Under the pieces are notes generated by a model that searched no databases, was not told the origin of the DNA, and saw nothing but the letters and a program-made list of their open reading frames with translations. A DNA stretch of 64,000 nt from Molanna angustata (lineage: Eukaryota > Arthropoda > Insecta > Trichoptera > Molannidae), in NCBI GenBank assembly GCA_963576475.1, contig OY754978.1:7934299-7998298 (forward strand), read 5' to 3'. Each line of letters opens with the position of its first letter. Within the stretch, counting starts at the first letter, position 1. This document shows, in pieces, positions 11,046-22,851 of this stretch. The position numbers and the translations under genes were made by a program.

Positions 11046-11639
11046 GATATTTTAACACGTTCGTTAAATTTATCGTATAATTTAAATTTAATTATATTTG
11101 TTACCATTTTCGAAGAAATTGTCGAGTGGCAGTCACCGACCGTGAGATATATCGGTACAAATAAAAATATATAATTCAGTTTAAAATAATATTAAAAAAA
11201 ACAATCGGCCAATGTAAAAAAAAAGAAATAAAACACTCACCGTAGTTGAAAGCAAGTATCTTAAACGTGTACAATATAATAAAATAAAAATTTAACGGAG
11301 AGGAGAGTAAGGTGTTGTTCACATCTCACACCTTTTAAAATTGAATCGTGTGATCGTTCATGAAGATGTGAAGAAACAACGAATAGTAGGTATTTTAATA
11401 AAAATATATGTGTGAATACTTATTCCAGGGATGGATACACTATGTGTTTAAAAGCGCAGAAGCACCGGATGCTAATAAATCGATGGAATTTAAATAAATT
11501 ATTCCAAAAACATAAAATGTTTCATTGAAGTAAATTAGAGGAAGTATTGTGTAAATTCATTTGTTGATGAACGATATTTTAATAAAAGTTATAATAATGT
11601 AAATAATTTATACAGCATCGTTTAATGATTCACGTTCAT

Positions 11640-11935
11640 TCCAAGGGCGCTTATATTACGGTCTTATGTTGTTCTATGAAACAAAGCTGTTTTCAGTCTT
11701 TTAGAGAAAGTGCTTTCTTTTGACCACTGTCGACATCTGGAGGCAATCAATTCCACTTTATATGACCACCAACATTAAAACATCGATCATAGTAAGCCGA
11801 TTTGTTGGCTCTAATCAACTCCATAAGGGAATTGTTACTCTGTGATTCGGAAGACCTGAGTGCTAGATGTCTCCCAGATAGCTCTATTCTTTGACACAGC
11901 TCTTGAATGTGTTGTGGTGCTAAGTTATTCAAAAC
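11640..11935 (-). pseudogene. LINE C-terminal remnant (jockey/CR1/L2-like)
   Basis: Read from 11935 down, the frame gives FNVGGHIKW followed by WNxLPPDV, then in a shifted frame FSKRLKTALF. The motif 'WNxLPxxV ... FKxxLKTxLF' closes the ORF2 of many jockey/CR1/L2-type LINEs. At least one stop and one frameshift interrupt it. The clade cannot be fixed from this part. Confidence 0.5.
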
Positions 11936-13311
11936 ATTAAATAAAATTTGTAGCCATGTAGAAATTTAATCTTCATTCCATTGTCTTTAATCTGAAAAGA
12001 ATAATGAAATGAGCGGATTTTGATATCCCTTTTTTTAATTATTTTTTTATTTATACTATATGTCAAATCCTTCCAACTACCCAGTGTTTCTAGTCCAGAA
12101 TATCAAGATTTGCGTCGGGAATGAATTTAAATGCATTTCTTTTCTGCTGGGAATCAAAACCACAGGAAATCGGCACTATGGATCGCAATTATTGCCGGAT
12201 CCCCCATATGGCTTGCTGGATCCAGTAAAATCCACTGGATCCAGCGGATTCGTAAGTAATTAATTTTTACATTTGGAAAAAAAATCATTGCCATAAGCAC
12301 AAGAAAAATGTTAAAAATATATTAAAATAATAGCATACCTTTGTTTATTTCCACGTTCTTTTTCGTAATCGGCAGGGCTCCAAAAGGTTTACCATTATGC
12401 CATAGCGATCGAAAATCGTAGATCCGGCCCTGTTAATTCGTCTCGGATGGGTGTTATGACATGTTATTTTAGCATGACTAATTGAATTAACAGTTACAGG
12501 TGATTTAGATGTTAAATAGTAATAAAATATTTACATAGGGAACCTACCTAACAAGAATAGTCGTGTTTCAAGGTAAACACACTACTTAACACTAAACAAT
12601 TTCATGTTGGAGACATGAGACATAATTATATCAAATGTCCGGCATACGTGAATTCATATTTAGTTAATCCAGCTTAATTTAACTTCACATTCGAAAAGTC
12701 ACGACTAAACAATGGAATACCTACGTTTTAAGTATTTGTAATTTTGAAGAGATTTAACATCCACAATACTAAGACTTCACAAAAAATGTAATGGAGACGC
12801 TCATAAACGAAGATTTGCTAACGAGGTGTTTATGTATTTTTCTATTTTTATAAAGCTAGTCACGCAAGCTATTGAATTTCGAAATGTAGACAGTACAATA
12901 TCCAACAATTGCTGTATCATCTACATTTTAAAATCCAATAACCTTTTACTTGTATTTGTATAGTGTCATCGCAGTGACTTTGTTATTAACTGGGCGTCAG
13001 CATTATTTCTTTAATTTTTTATTTTATTTATTCAAAGGTTACATACAGTTTTTTTTAATTCACATAAAATCTCAAAATGAATTAACAAATACAAAACCAA
13101 GATTATAACACCAATTAGGTACTAACATACTGTCTTACAATAAACAATCATAAGTAAAAATGAAAAAAGAGAAAAACCAAAAAAGGATAAAAAACAATCA
13201 ATATTAAATAAGCAAATAAATAAATGAATTCAAGCTAGGATGTTTGGGAAAGGACAATGGATAGGAATGGAATGGGAAAATATATTCAAACATGAAGTTA
13301 AACATCTCTAC
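11936..13311. other. AT-rich stretch with a BamHI-site inverted repeat and a retroposon tail
   Basis: At 12215-12245 two GCTGGATCCAGT-type 12-mers face each other across 7 bp. At about 13021-13060 a TTTATTTTATTTATTC stretch followed by TTACATACAG looks like the 3' tail of a minus-strand retroposon. Otherwise nothing is recognised. Confidence 0.4.
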
Positions 13312-13850
13312 ATACATACTATGACGCCATGTCCCTAGCGGGATAGGCAGGGAGAACCGAGCTCCGCATTTTTCTTACCTGGCACGTATCCTTCGCCTCT
13401 TCAACGTTCATGCAACGTCACATACCTGTACGCCTGTTGTTCACACTTTTAAAATATCCGTCTTTTAGAATATCGTTCACATGGTCATGCCATATCTTTC
13501 ATGGGCATCCCCAATATCTCATTCCATTCCTCTCCGCAGTGTATATTTTCTTCGTCAGGCATTCATCATTCATTTTCCCCATGTGGTCAAACCATCTCAA
13601 TGTGTTCACTTTCATTATATTAATAACATCTTTCTTCATCTTACATTCTTTCCTTGTGTTCTCATTTCTGACCCTTTAATACATTGTTCTATTAAAAATT
13701 CTTCTTAGCGATCTCATTTCATCTGCTTTCGTGTGACTTCTGCCATGTCCAGGTTTCACTTGCATTCGACAATATTGGCACCAAGATAGCGTTATGAATG
13801 GTAAATTTAGCTTCCTCATATATGTTATTCATCTTTAAATTTTAAAATTC
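13312..13850 (-). pseudogene. LINE-A C-terminal fragment
   Basis: Minus-strand copy of the LINE-A polymerase C-terminus. The 3' end (TGACGCCATGTCC, complement of the RDMA-stop region) is at about 13320, and homology continues to the region matching 'HNAIVVPTL' near 13800. Several frame breaks are visible, for example in the part corresponding to GRGRPRKGWHD. It is 5' truncated like all copies in the window. Confidence 0.75.
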
Positions 13851-13970
13851 GCATCGCCTTTATACTGAGTTTTTCACTGAATTTTTTTAATGAAGAATAC
13901 AAATCGAACTTAAGCGCTTGGAAAATTAATGCTTTTTGAAGAGACTGAAAAATTACTCAGAAATCACAAT

Positions 13971-13987
13971 GTCTCTCTCTCTCTCTG
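13971..13987. repeat. (TC)n microsatellite
   Basis: Seventeen bases of TC dinucleotide at the edge of a GC-richer block. Confidence 0.8.
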
Positions 13988-14195
13988 CTTCGTTTACTGA
14001 GGGTGGTGTACCCCAACAGATGCTCCCCCAGGCCTCTCTATATCCAGCACGGTGTGTCGCATCTCTTATCGTGGAGTTGGCAGCTTCGATCTATTTCATT
14101 GGTGATCTCCCCCTCGGTCTTCTTCCTGGAACACTCCCCAGCATCACTGACCTCTCACGGCTTTCACTTTCTCTCCTTGATACGTGTAGTGGGTA
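13988..14195 (-). pseudogene. RTE-like LINE C-terminal remnant
   Basis: This GC-richer island looks like a gene but, read on the minus strand, gives VPGRRPRGRSPMK then NSTIRDATHRAGYREAW. This matches the 'RRPRGRSPxRW ... A.DRxxWR' end of insect RTE-type polymerases. The invariant W of the RW pair is replaced by a stop codon. Confidence 0.5.
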
Positions 14196-14907
14196 GGAAA
14201 CAAGAAAGATTCATCTACATACCTTACATTATCCATTCAAAAAAAGATGGAATTAAAGAAAATATACGGCAAAAAAAGATGGAATTAGAGACACTATACG
14301 GTTTGACAAAGAATCTGGAATATGTAATATGATCACGTGTGTAAAGGTTTTCTCAGAGAAGAACCATCCATTCTGCACAATTCCATCAAAAGGCTCATGA
14401 ATATTAAATAAATGTATATTTCCAGCATCCCTAGTTACTTACCCACGCAAAACACCCTTTTCCATTTATGCGTCCCGAGCTCCACTCAAAACAGGTATTG
14501 GGATAACATGAATATAAAATGTGTATTGTAGAGGCAACCCCAAACTACATAACATACCTACTACTTCCTGTTTGAAATCAAGGCTCACCCGTTGGAGGAG
14601 ATAGATGAAGGAAAAGGAATATTGTGAATATTCTCAAGTGAGTCGCTTCCGTATCTAGTGTCTATGTTGTTCGAAAAGCAATACTCTTAAATTTAAAACA
14701 TTCATAAAAAAGTAACCCCACATGATTGATTTAGCCGATGATATATTTTTCCTAGTTTGTTTTCCACGTAGTTATTAATACAAATAAGAATATCGCATTT
14801 ATGAAGAAAGTCCATTTCATTAAATGCAATAAATTAACAAATAGTAATATTAAAAAAAGGTCGGTGTAGACAATAAAAAACAAGTACCAACCTAAATCGA
14901 AAAAAAA
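14196..14907. other. AT-rich stretch without recognised features
   Basis: Contains a short imperfect direct repeat (AAAAAAAGATGGAATTA, twice near 14240-14285). No element boundary or conserved frame found. Confidence 0.4.
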
Positions 14908-15124
14908 ATTCAACTGGAGAAATCAATACCCTCGTGATTACCCATATCATGGATATAATTATTTATATCCATGATATGGGTCATCTATGATATCTAAAGA
15001 TATTATAGAACTCCATATAATATTTTTCCATGATATGGGTAATCGAGGGTTTTGATTTAACCGGTTGGACCAGAATTGTCCCCATGGGTGGTTTTGATTC
15101 CACCGGTTGACCAGACTTGCCCCC
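14908..15124. mobile_element. FB1 copy, rearranged
   Basis: The left end is truncated: the family ends GGGGGGCAAG are absent and it begins near the CGGCGAAATC-equivalent. It contains an extra short palindrome (TGGATATAATTATTTATATCCA), and its right end is repeated: GGTTGGACCAGAATTGTCCCC then again TTGACCAGACTTGCCCCC at 15124. Older and more damaged than the 9.6-kb copies. Confidence 0.75.
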
Positions 15125-16632
15125 TAACAAAATTGGATTGTATCAATATAAGATAAATTAATTCTAGCAATTTTCTATCGAGAGTGTATTGACATGAAGA
15201 GTTTTGACAAAAATTTTCTTTGAGGTACATCAGTGTAAACGGGTATTTAAGGGTTTCATAAAGAACATTCCCGATATAATTCATTGCGCGTGTACCGTAA
15301 AATTACGTGTTTGATTATATTCACACAGGAATATGGCGAGCTCTTGAATAATAAACCATGATTTAAACTGGTTTCATTATTTTAAGTGACTTCGGGCCGC
15401 ATTTAAACCCAACGGCCAAAGAACTCGGGCCTCCAAAACAAGTACAGCAAAAGCCTTTTATCCCGTGCACAACAGACGTCTCTTACAAGAGGTAGGGCTA
15501 CCAGCTACCAGTTTTTGGTTGGGTTTGGACAGGTGTAGTACGTTGTGTGGTATTAACCGCGAATTATATACTGTCTGGTTTTAAGACAAAGGATTTATGA
15601 AGTTCAAACGGAATATAAAATTGTAATTGTATTTTATCGCTTTTGATCGTAGACGTTTTTTTAGCAATTGTTAAATTGTAATGTATTCAATAATTGCTAG
15701 AAAAAATGTCTTTACGACTTACGGAGTATTATTCTCAATTAGTTTAACTTATTTAAAACAACCATTAAAATGTAATATATGTCATTATAAATATACTGTA
15801 GACTGTTGGTTCTGTAAATTTATAAAATAAAATAAGTCAATATAAAGTTATTCTATATAATGGATTATAAGTGCACATTTCTATTACTTAACTGTTTTTA
15901 TCCGTTATAAAGGTAAATTCTTATCGAAAAATCGATATTGGGATTGGGATTAGATTATTGAGTTTATTTATTTGGTAGAATTCCATTTTAACTATCGACA
16001 CAGTCAAATGACATAGTTGATAATGTCTTCGTAAGACAAAATTGATATCGACATCATAAATGCAGAATGAAACAAATTGATTAACTTCTTATAATTTAAT
16101 CTTTTTTTTGTACCTATCTGGTAACCTTGTTCAGGGGTGACTTAGCGACGTCTCGTCGTGTTCGGGTTACATACATTTGGAAATATTTGCTTTTTATCTG
16201 CGGTGACCGTTTATTATCATTCGAGTTTATGTTTCGGCGCACTTAATTGTGAAGCCATTAGTGCAGAAGATATATACCTAAGTAACTACGTATAATTATA
16301 CTTGGTTGACGGTGAATATATGTATACTTACCTACATCAAATTAGTCTCGCATCGTTGGTTCTGCTGATGGAAACATTTCTCTCAAATACTTGACTACCT
16401 GACTATACCAACTACTGATTACCAACGTTGGTAATAATAATAAAATGTCAGGAATAATGACGAAACAAGACGTGTCACTCATGCCACCAAGTACCAAATT
16501 GTTAATAACTATATATATGTAAACAAGTCTTCAATACTTGTGGCGTACAAATATATACTGGCACCATTATAAGTGCCTCCCAACTCAGGCCAACATTTTC
16601 AGATCCAGTAAAGGCAGTTCGCAAATAGGAAA
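15125..16632. other. AT-rich stretch without recognised features
   Basis: No repeat in common with the rest of the window and no credible coding frame. The 15390-15540 part is somewhat richer in GC but shows no motif. Confidence 0.4.
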
Positions 16633-16825
16633 TAGCCGTATGGATTCTATGCGGGCGTCCTGGATTCAATCCCCAGCAAAGAAGAAATTAAATTAAATTA
16701 ATGGGCTGGGCTAATATTGCTTCTCTGGGCTGGAAACACTGGTTAGTTGGAAGAAATTGCCATATGGCAATAAACTCGCCACTTGCGCAGGGTGCAAGGA
16801 AGTGTTTATTATTTATTTATTTTTA
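16633..16825 (+). mobile_element. S1 SINE, plus-strand copy (head partial)
   Basis: It starts inside the tRNA-like head (GCGGGCGTCCTGGATTC, B-box remnant) and continues through TTGCTTCTCTGGGCTGGAAA and ATTGCCATATGGCAATAAAC to a (TTATTTAT)n tail. The full version is at 56728. A second copy faces it at 16894-17006. Confidence 0.75.
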
Positions 16826-16888
16826 CATACCATCACGCCATATCTCTCCCAAGGTAAGAAGAGAGGAACGAACGCCACATTTTGTACA
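16826..16888 (-). mobile_element. LINE-A 3'-end fragment
   Basis: TACCATCACGCCATATCTC and GAACGAACGCCACATTTTG match the minus-strand 3' end of LINE-A. It sits between two inverted S1 SINEs. Confidence 0.65.
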
Positions 16889-16893
16889 TCAAC

Positions 16894-17006
16894 AATAATA
16901 ATAAACACTTATTGCCATATGGCCATTTCTTCCAACAAACCAGTTTTTCCAGCCAAAAGAAGCTCTGCTGGGGATTGAACCCAGGACGCCCGCACAGAAA
17001 CCAACT
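16894..17006 (-). mobile_element. S1 SINE, minus-strand copy
   Basis: Reverse complement of S1: the tail side at 16896, ATTGCCATATGGCCATTTC, then the head with GGGATTGAACCCAGGAC (inverted B box) near 16970. The usual start of the head is missing. Confidence 0.7.
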
Positions 17007-18066
17007 GAAAATTTGCATAAGTCCTAAAAATTACTAGCAATTTGTAATCAAGAACTATTCGTTGACGGACATTGACAAATTATACCTATACATAAATTCC
17101 ATTTCAGACATAAACACAATTATTAACTTTTGGTGTACCTACGACTGTTGAAACAACATTAGGTAGGTACATTATATTCTCTCTAGTCGCGCACATTTCC
17201 AAATTATCTATCTTGAGGCTACCAGTGTTATTATTCGAGTACTGCTGTATTATCTGTGTTTTATCTTTTGTGCCTCTGTAATGGATAATTAAGTTACATA
17301 ACAACGAAAAACAATTCCAGTATAATTATCATTTAATGTGAACTCTTTGAAAAAATGTAACATGTTCCCATCGCTGAACTCCTACTCCAATTAGTTACAG
17401 GTACCATATGATTGTAATTATAAAGTGTTTAAAACACAAACATGTTATGCTGTTTTTGTTTCCAGTATTAATTGGTGTTCCAAACGTCTAAAACTAAATT
17501 AAATTATTTACCTGTGAGTATGTTATGTCCTAAGAAACATACCTACGAAGATTTCTTTTAAAGTAACAATTTGTAAATTTTTTTTTTCAGGTCTCTGCCA
17601 TAGAATAATAGTGATATGGTCTCAGCTAAAACGAAGGTGATGAATATTTTCTTTTAATGAATTTACTTAAAAATGATTTTAATAACCTATGTATATTCCA
17701 GCACATACAATAAATTGAGCTAGTGGATTGGAAATATCCAAAAGGCGCCAATGACTCATTATTGCATTTTATTGAATTGTTTATTTTTCTTGTCTCTTTA
17801 TTTTACAAATGTATCGTAATTGTACCAGATTTTTTTATAAACAACTGAGAACGTGTATAAGAGCCAAATAACATAATTCTATGGTGATCCCAGTATAGTC
17901 AAAAAGTACTTTAAAGTTTTCCAAATAGCTAAGATATTAGGTACACAATAAAATATACTCACCCTACATTCTTTCATCGATCGCCTTACACGTTTCATCG
18001 CGATCTACACCAACTCGACAAAAACATTTCATATAAAAAAATAATGCAACATACGTAAAATATATT
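17007..18066. other. AT-rich stretch without recognised features
   Basis: No repeat match, no credible frame, no RNA gene recognised. Confidence 0.4.
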
Positions 18067-18199
18067 ACGGGTCGTATTACGGGAGTTATTTAAGAACAAT
18101 GTAAAAAAAAGTTGATATCCCTTAAGCAGTATTCTCGCAGTACAGGACCTTACCCTTTTCTTACATTTTTCTCAAATAACTCTTGTAATACGACCCTTA
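18067..18199. mobile_element. FB3 MITE copy
   Basis: Terminal inverted repeats GGGTCGTATTAC and GTAATACGACCC are followed inward by AGTTATTT..AATGTAA on both sides, so about 45-50 bp of each end is inverted. The centre carries the word GCAGTATTCTCGCAGTAC. Related copies lie at 22.77 and 28.55 kb. No coding capacity. Confidence 0.75.
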
Positions 18200-19730
18200 A
18201 ACAGGACACTATCAACATACAATAAAACATTTATTGATATTGACGTGTTTCACATAAAATACAAACCATATCTTAATAAAATCAAACAGATCCTCAGCGC
18301 AGGCCATGATGAAAATCCTATCTTAATTATTCAATTTATTATGATTTGTTCTCTATAAAATCATTTTATTTATCTTTTGTCTCGCTTATTTTATTCACGT
18401 TAGTTTTGTTTATTTCATTTGTTAATGCTTTTTGTGCCAAGCATTAAATATGTAATATTTCACGTGTAAATTAGTATATGGAATGCATTTATATTTAAAA
18501 GGTAATGTGCATAATGTTACGTAATATATTCTGTTAAATTAAAAATAAATAAAAATATAGCAAATTTCGATTAAAGGATCAACAAGAAAAAAGCGATGTT
18601 TTTTTTCGAAGCTCGCGGTGTTTTGAATTGTAATAGAGACACAAAAAATAGTAATTAATTTAATGGCGTATAAAGCAATAATTCACAAATTGTTATTAAG
18701 ATCGAGATAATTTGTAGGTAATTATGATCAGCAGGTACAGGTTGTGTTTCTTTTCTGAAAATACCAAAGACTGATTTCTTGGAAAAAATAATTTTAATCA
18801 ATATGTTCGTAGCGACTTTGGTGCAAAAAAATAACATACCTAGATTGTAGATATATTATTATAACTGGTGAATAAAATCGAATCGGATGGGTATCGTTGA
18901 AATAAAATAAATAATAATGTCAGTTAGTCAGAATTTCATTTCCGACGGTTTGTGATATTTTTTGCAATTCCGTTTGCGATTATTCAAACGCAAATTTTGC
19001 TTCTAGATTAATAAAAAAAATAAATATTTATATGTTATTGTTGATTACACGTGTTATGTTAAAATGTCAGCTCCCAATAAATAAGTGACAGGTATGCTTA
19101 TAATAATATTAAAAAAAAATGTTGCAATACTGGTTTGAAAGGCAACTCAACTTGATGGGTACAATAATTATTATTTGAATTGGCTGGCAGACTGCTATCT
19201 TAATATATACGGACAAAACGTGTGATTTTCAGTAATTAACCAAGTTCAAAGATTAATTTTAATTATATACAACCTACAATATTAACATCTTAAACCAGAA
19301 TAAACACTCGTTGACTTGTTATGTAAGATTATATTTTTTTAATTTTTTAATTCACACAAAACTTCTTTTCATATTCAATTATCTGTGTTAAATTACTTGA
19401 GATTTATTCCAGTATTTAAATGCAGAAACATTTAATAGGGCCAAAATTATTTATGTTAATCTTAATGTGCACTTAATAATTTCCATTTTCAAGAAAAGCA
19501 TAAAGCAGGGATATCTTTTCCTTCCTTCCCATTGCTACGTAATATTTATCCCTAAACACCTGATCTCGATTTCCTTTTCTTGTTCCTTCCCAATCCCTTT
19601 TTTTGTTGCTATGATGTTTTTTTTTGTTTTTTTTTTTGTATTATTTATCTTGGTGATATATATATTTTCTTTGTTCTTTTGTAGCTTTGATTTTTTGTTG
19701 ATGTACATGTATAATTCTATCACTTTGTAA
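18200..19730. other. AT-rich stretch without recognised features
   Basis: Unassigned AT-rich DNA, with a pyrimidine-rich part at 19510-19680. Open frames here are short and without motifs. Confidence 0.4.
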
Positions 19731-19790
19731 TCTGGTTGGTTGGAAGAAATTGCCTAATGGCAATAAGCCCGCCACTGTGCATTATATTTA
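19731..19790 (+). mobile_element. S1 SINE 3' fragment
   Basis: TGGTTGGAAGAAATTGCC followed by TAATGGCAATAAGCCCGCC is the S1 3' half. The tRNA-like head is absent. Confidence 0.6.
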
Positions 19791-20017
19791 TTTATATTAT
19801 GTACATAAAGTTAAATAAATAAATAAATAAAATAAAATAATATGTAAGTATATACACTTAGTATAATAGTATACACAATATTCAAGAGTAACCAAATGTT
19901 TATTTTATTTATATTATTCTATTTTATTTATATGAAATCTCTATATAAATAAAATAGATCTCGTAAGATTGTCGTTTTGATTTGCACATGTTTGTACGCA
20001 GTTATTTTCGTGGCAGT

Positions 20018-20103
20018 CGTGTATGTCAAAATAGGATAGTAATATAGTATGGAGGTCAGTTCTTTTTTCCCATTCCAGAATATAAAACAGCTTGATGGTA
20101 TGG
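20018..20103 (-). mobile_element. Helitron-like fragment
   Basis: GTCAAAATAGGATAG, TATGGAGGTCAGT and GCTTGATGGTATGG match the 3' half of the Hel family (compare 833-895). The ends are missing. Confidence 0.6.
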
Positions 20104-20540
20104 TGTCATTCTATATAATTGAATTGGATAAAATTAATGATGTGACATAACATTATGTTGTGTTGATGGACAACATTAAAAGTTGTAAATCTTTTAGATG
20201 TTGTCCATTTACTTTGACTCATCTTCCATTCTGCTTCTACATAACTTCTCTTAACTTTGTACCAAACTATTATTGAACTTTCTGGTTCGTCCAAGTCCGA
20301 GAGACCCTTTCACACGCCACAGTAATTGAATCACTACCGCAAGAATTCACTTTAAACTTGGTATATACATAATTATGATTAGGTGGAGCATTCTCCTAAT
20401 CAAACTACGAGACAGGAATAAATTCATTCTGCCATTATCCATCTGGATTTATAAATTACAACAAATAATCATATTAAATTAATATTTTAATAAACATTGA
20501 TTACACATATTGCGATGATTTGGAAATGTGGAAAGCAGAA
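20104..20540. other. AT-rich stretch without recognised features
   Basis: Contains a short inverted word pair (ACAACATTAAAAGTTGTAAA and its mirror in TTAGATGTTGTCC). No coding frame supported. Confidence 0.35.
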
Positions 20541-20585
20541 GCGGAATTGTTCATAGAAGCCGAAATTCTTGGCTTGCCTTTAATA

Positions 20586-21010
20586 TATATGTTTATTTAT
20601 TTATTTTATTTGGGAAGCTACAACTCATTTACAGTTTAATGATACAATATTATTTTTACAATGTTAGAGCCAAAAAAAGCATTCCATCAACATAATATAA
20701 AAACAAATAACAGTTTACAAGCCACAAATAATTCATACACACAACTTCATATACACCCTCACACACACACACACTCATACATACCATCACACATACATAC
20801 ACGCACGCACATAAATACATATACACATATACAAAAACTAGGGAAGGGAAGAGAAATGAGAGAAGAGAGACTAGGAGGATAGGACAGAGGGATGTTGGTT
20901 GCGCATCACCTTCAGAACATCATGTCTAACTGCATATGCGTGTAATTGTGGAATTTTTCCTGATATTCGTTCTACTTGTAGTTGAGGTCTGTGAACCATT
21001 CTACCTGGTA
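20586..21010 (-). pseudogene. LINE 3' end inserted in LINE-C
   Basis: Read on the minus strand, about 48 codons stay open: DIHVPGRMVHRPQLQVERIS, then LHAYAVRHDVLKVMRN and a stop near 20880. A UTR with CA/CATA-rich sequence and a final (AAATA)n tail at 20586-20605 follow. Open frame, UTR and A-rich tail in the right order support a LINE 3' end; I do not recognise the clade. Confidence 0.5.
20749..20836. repeat. CA/CATA-rich microsatellite
   Basis: Imperfect (CA)n, (CATA)n and (CACG)n runs within the UTR of the LINE end described above. Confidence 0.7.
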
Positions 21011-21228
21011 CATGGATATCTAATGAACAATGATGCTAAAAAATATAAAATTTTCGACATTTCTCAATTTCTTTTCAGGTTTTGCCTAGTCTGAAGGTTC
21101 TAGGCACATCCCTGATGGAAAGTATGAATGAATATAAAGAACGACTACTATACACTTCGTTTCTTGAAAAAGTATAATGGTTTCCAGGTTCCATTTTACT
21201 GGTTGATTGTTCTATATGTGTTAATCTT

Positions 21229-21320
21229 AGGCTCGATATTACAAAATAGCATGATTAAACGATAATCGGCGATTTACTCTCTACAGTGAATCGTTTTAAT
21301 CGTGATATTGTAATATAGGC
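21229..21320. mobile_element. Short foldback element (about 92 bp)
   Basis: The right end, read inverted, gives GGGCCTATATTACAATATC then ACGATTAAAACGAT. The left end gives GGCTCGATATTACAAAATA then GATTAAACGAT. The arms are about 33 bp with a loop of about 25 bp. Confidence 0.55.
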
Positions 21321-22366
21321 CCTCAAAGAATTAACCGAATGATTCTAAGATGGTTTGGCTTAATTTTATAAATAATGAAAAAATAGTTTTATTAATAGTA
21401 ATTAACTTTGTTCACACCTCAGATAATCTAGGGAGCAGGATCGCATAGGATGACTGCAGATAGTCAGGTACTCGTGTGTAAAGGAGACCTTTAATAACTA
21501 AAGAATCATCCACAAAATTATTGCTATACAAAATGAAGGGAATATTATTACAATATTAATATTAGTCAATATTTGAAATTATTAAATTCAGTAACCAGAC
21601 TCAAATATGTATCAAGTTGATTGAACCACACCACTCCATTGTACCTACGTGTGTAGTGCAAAACTTTATAATATTATGTTGTGTTAACGCGGTTCATAGT
21701 TAACCCACTATATTTTGTCTTTTACTCTCCACACCAATGTTCCCTGTAAGGTGTGCGCGTGTGCGCACGCACACCTACTAAAATGTCTCCGCACACATGT
21801 CATGTTTTACCCTTCGCACAGTCAATATTATATAAGAAAGTTTCCATTGCCAGATTTTAGTTCTCTTTTTTATTTATTTCAAAAATTATCTTTGTTTGTG
21901 TTGTTATTATATAAAATCACTGCATGTGATTTATAAATACCCTAAAAATATACATTTTAATGAAAAATTTTATGTGTTAATGAGGGGGGGGGGTGTAAAT
22001 TTATCGCACCGCCACTGCACAAATGCGTCGAAGATCCGCACACACAATAGAAAAATTAGAGAGAACGTTGCTCCACACGTACAAAGGCATGGCGTAACTT
22101 TCATATATCTTTCATATATTTGAAGTAGCAAATATTTTGTATATTTTTTTAAAGACGGCACTTGAAAATTCTGAAATAGTTGCAAAGTTGAGTACATATC
22201 TAGATGGTTTATTAAAAATACATTCGATTTACATACACATTGGTACAAGTAGGTAAACAAGCCAAAAGCGAAATAATATATCTGGCGCATTTCAGGGGTG
22301 ACATCTGTTCGAGTACATTGTCACCTCATGTATAGGGACTGTTGCTTTCATTGTTTACAAATAAAC
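21321..22366. other. AT-rich stretch with an alternating GC palindrome
   Basis: At 21751-21778 the sequence GTGTGCGCGTGTGCGCACG with its CACAC continuation is palindromic and purine-pyrimidine alternating. A run of nine G lies at about 21984. Two blocks with GCACAC words (21785-21830, 22005-22050) may be one decayed element, not identified. Confidence 0.35.
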
Positions 22367-22705
22367 ACACTTCTCAATAGATGGCGTTACAAAAAGATTT
22401 CTTCGATAAGTACTTCATAGATGGCAATAGTAAAAATGTCTTATTTTCAAACGATCATTATTAAACTCATTATTAATCTCGTTATTAAAATATATAGAAC
22501 ATTCAAAAGTTGCATTGATAACTCAATAAGAAGACATAATTGGTGAACATTGTGCAAGCGCATAAAGTGATCACGTCAACCAGCCGATGACAGGTGCCTT
22601 GAGTTCCTGGTTCTTCTATAATATTCCAACTTCGTCTCTACTGAGATGTTAAAAAATTGTTAAAACCAAAAATTTGTCAAAAACAAAACCAAAAACACAA
22701 ATGTA
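22367..22705 (-). mobile_element. FB2 element, long form
   Basis: Reverse complement of the 39.4-kb copy over its whole length: CAATAGATGGCGTTAC at one end, AATTGGTGAACATTGTGC in the middle, and CCAACTTCGTCTCTACTGAG near the other end. This form is not a palindrome and is probably the parental structure. No reading frame. Confidence 0.75.
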
Positions 22706-22770
22706 GTATTTGTCATTTGACCGAAAGTACTTGATAGAATTCCATTACAAGATTTATTTATTATTTGAGA

Positions 22771-22851
22771 AAAATATAAGATAAAGGTAAGGTCCCGTAC
22801 TGCGAGAATACTGCTTACGGGACCTCAACTTTTTCTTTACCGTTAGTGACA
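22771..22851 (-). mobile_element. FB3 MITE fragment
   Basis: Contains TTTGAGAAAAATATAAGATA, AGGTAAGGTCCCGTAC and TGCGAGAATACTGCTTA in the order expected for an inverted FB3; one terminal repeat is missing. Confidence 0.6.

Larger units (their letters stand above)
20541..21112 (+). pseudogene. LINE-C remnant split by another LINE end
   Basis: The left part (20541-20585) encodes AELFIEAEILGLP, matching AELLIDAVNLGLP of the 28-kb copy. The right part (21011-21112, AACAATGATGCTAAAAAA to CTAGGCACATCCCTG) matches 28180-28275. Between them lies a minus-strand LINE 3' end (20586-21010). The interruption implies that LINE-C was here first. Confidence 0.55.

Noticed and set aside
13936..14332. Overlapping plus-strand frames in a GC-rich island
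   Set aside because: The minus strand gives a LINE C-terminal pattern (RRPRGRSP) that explains the composition better.
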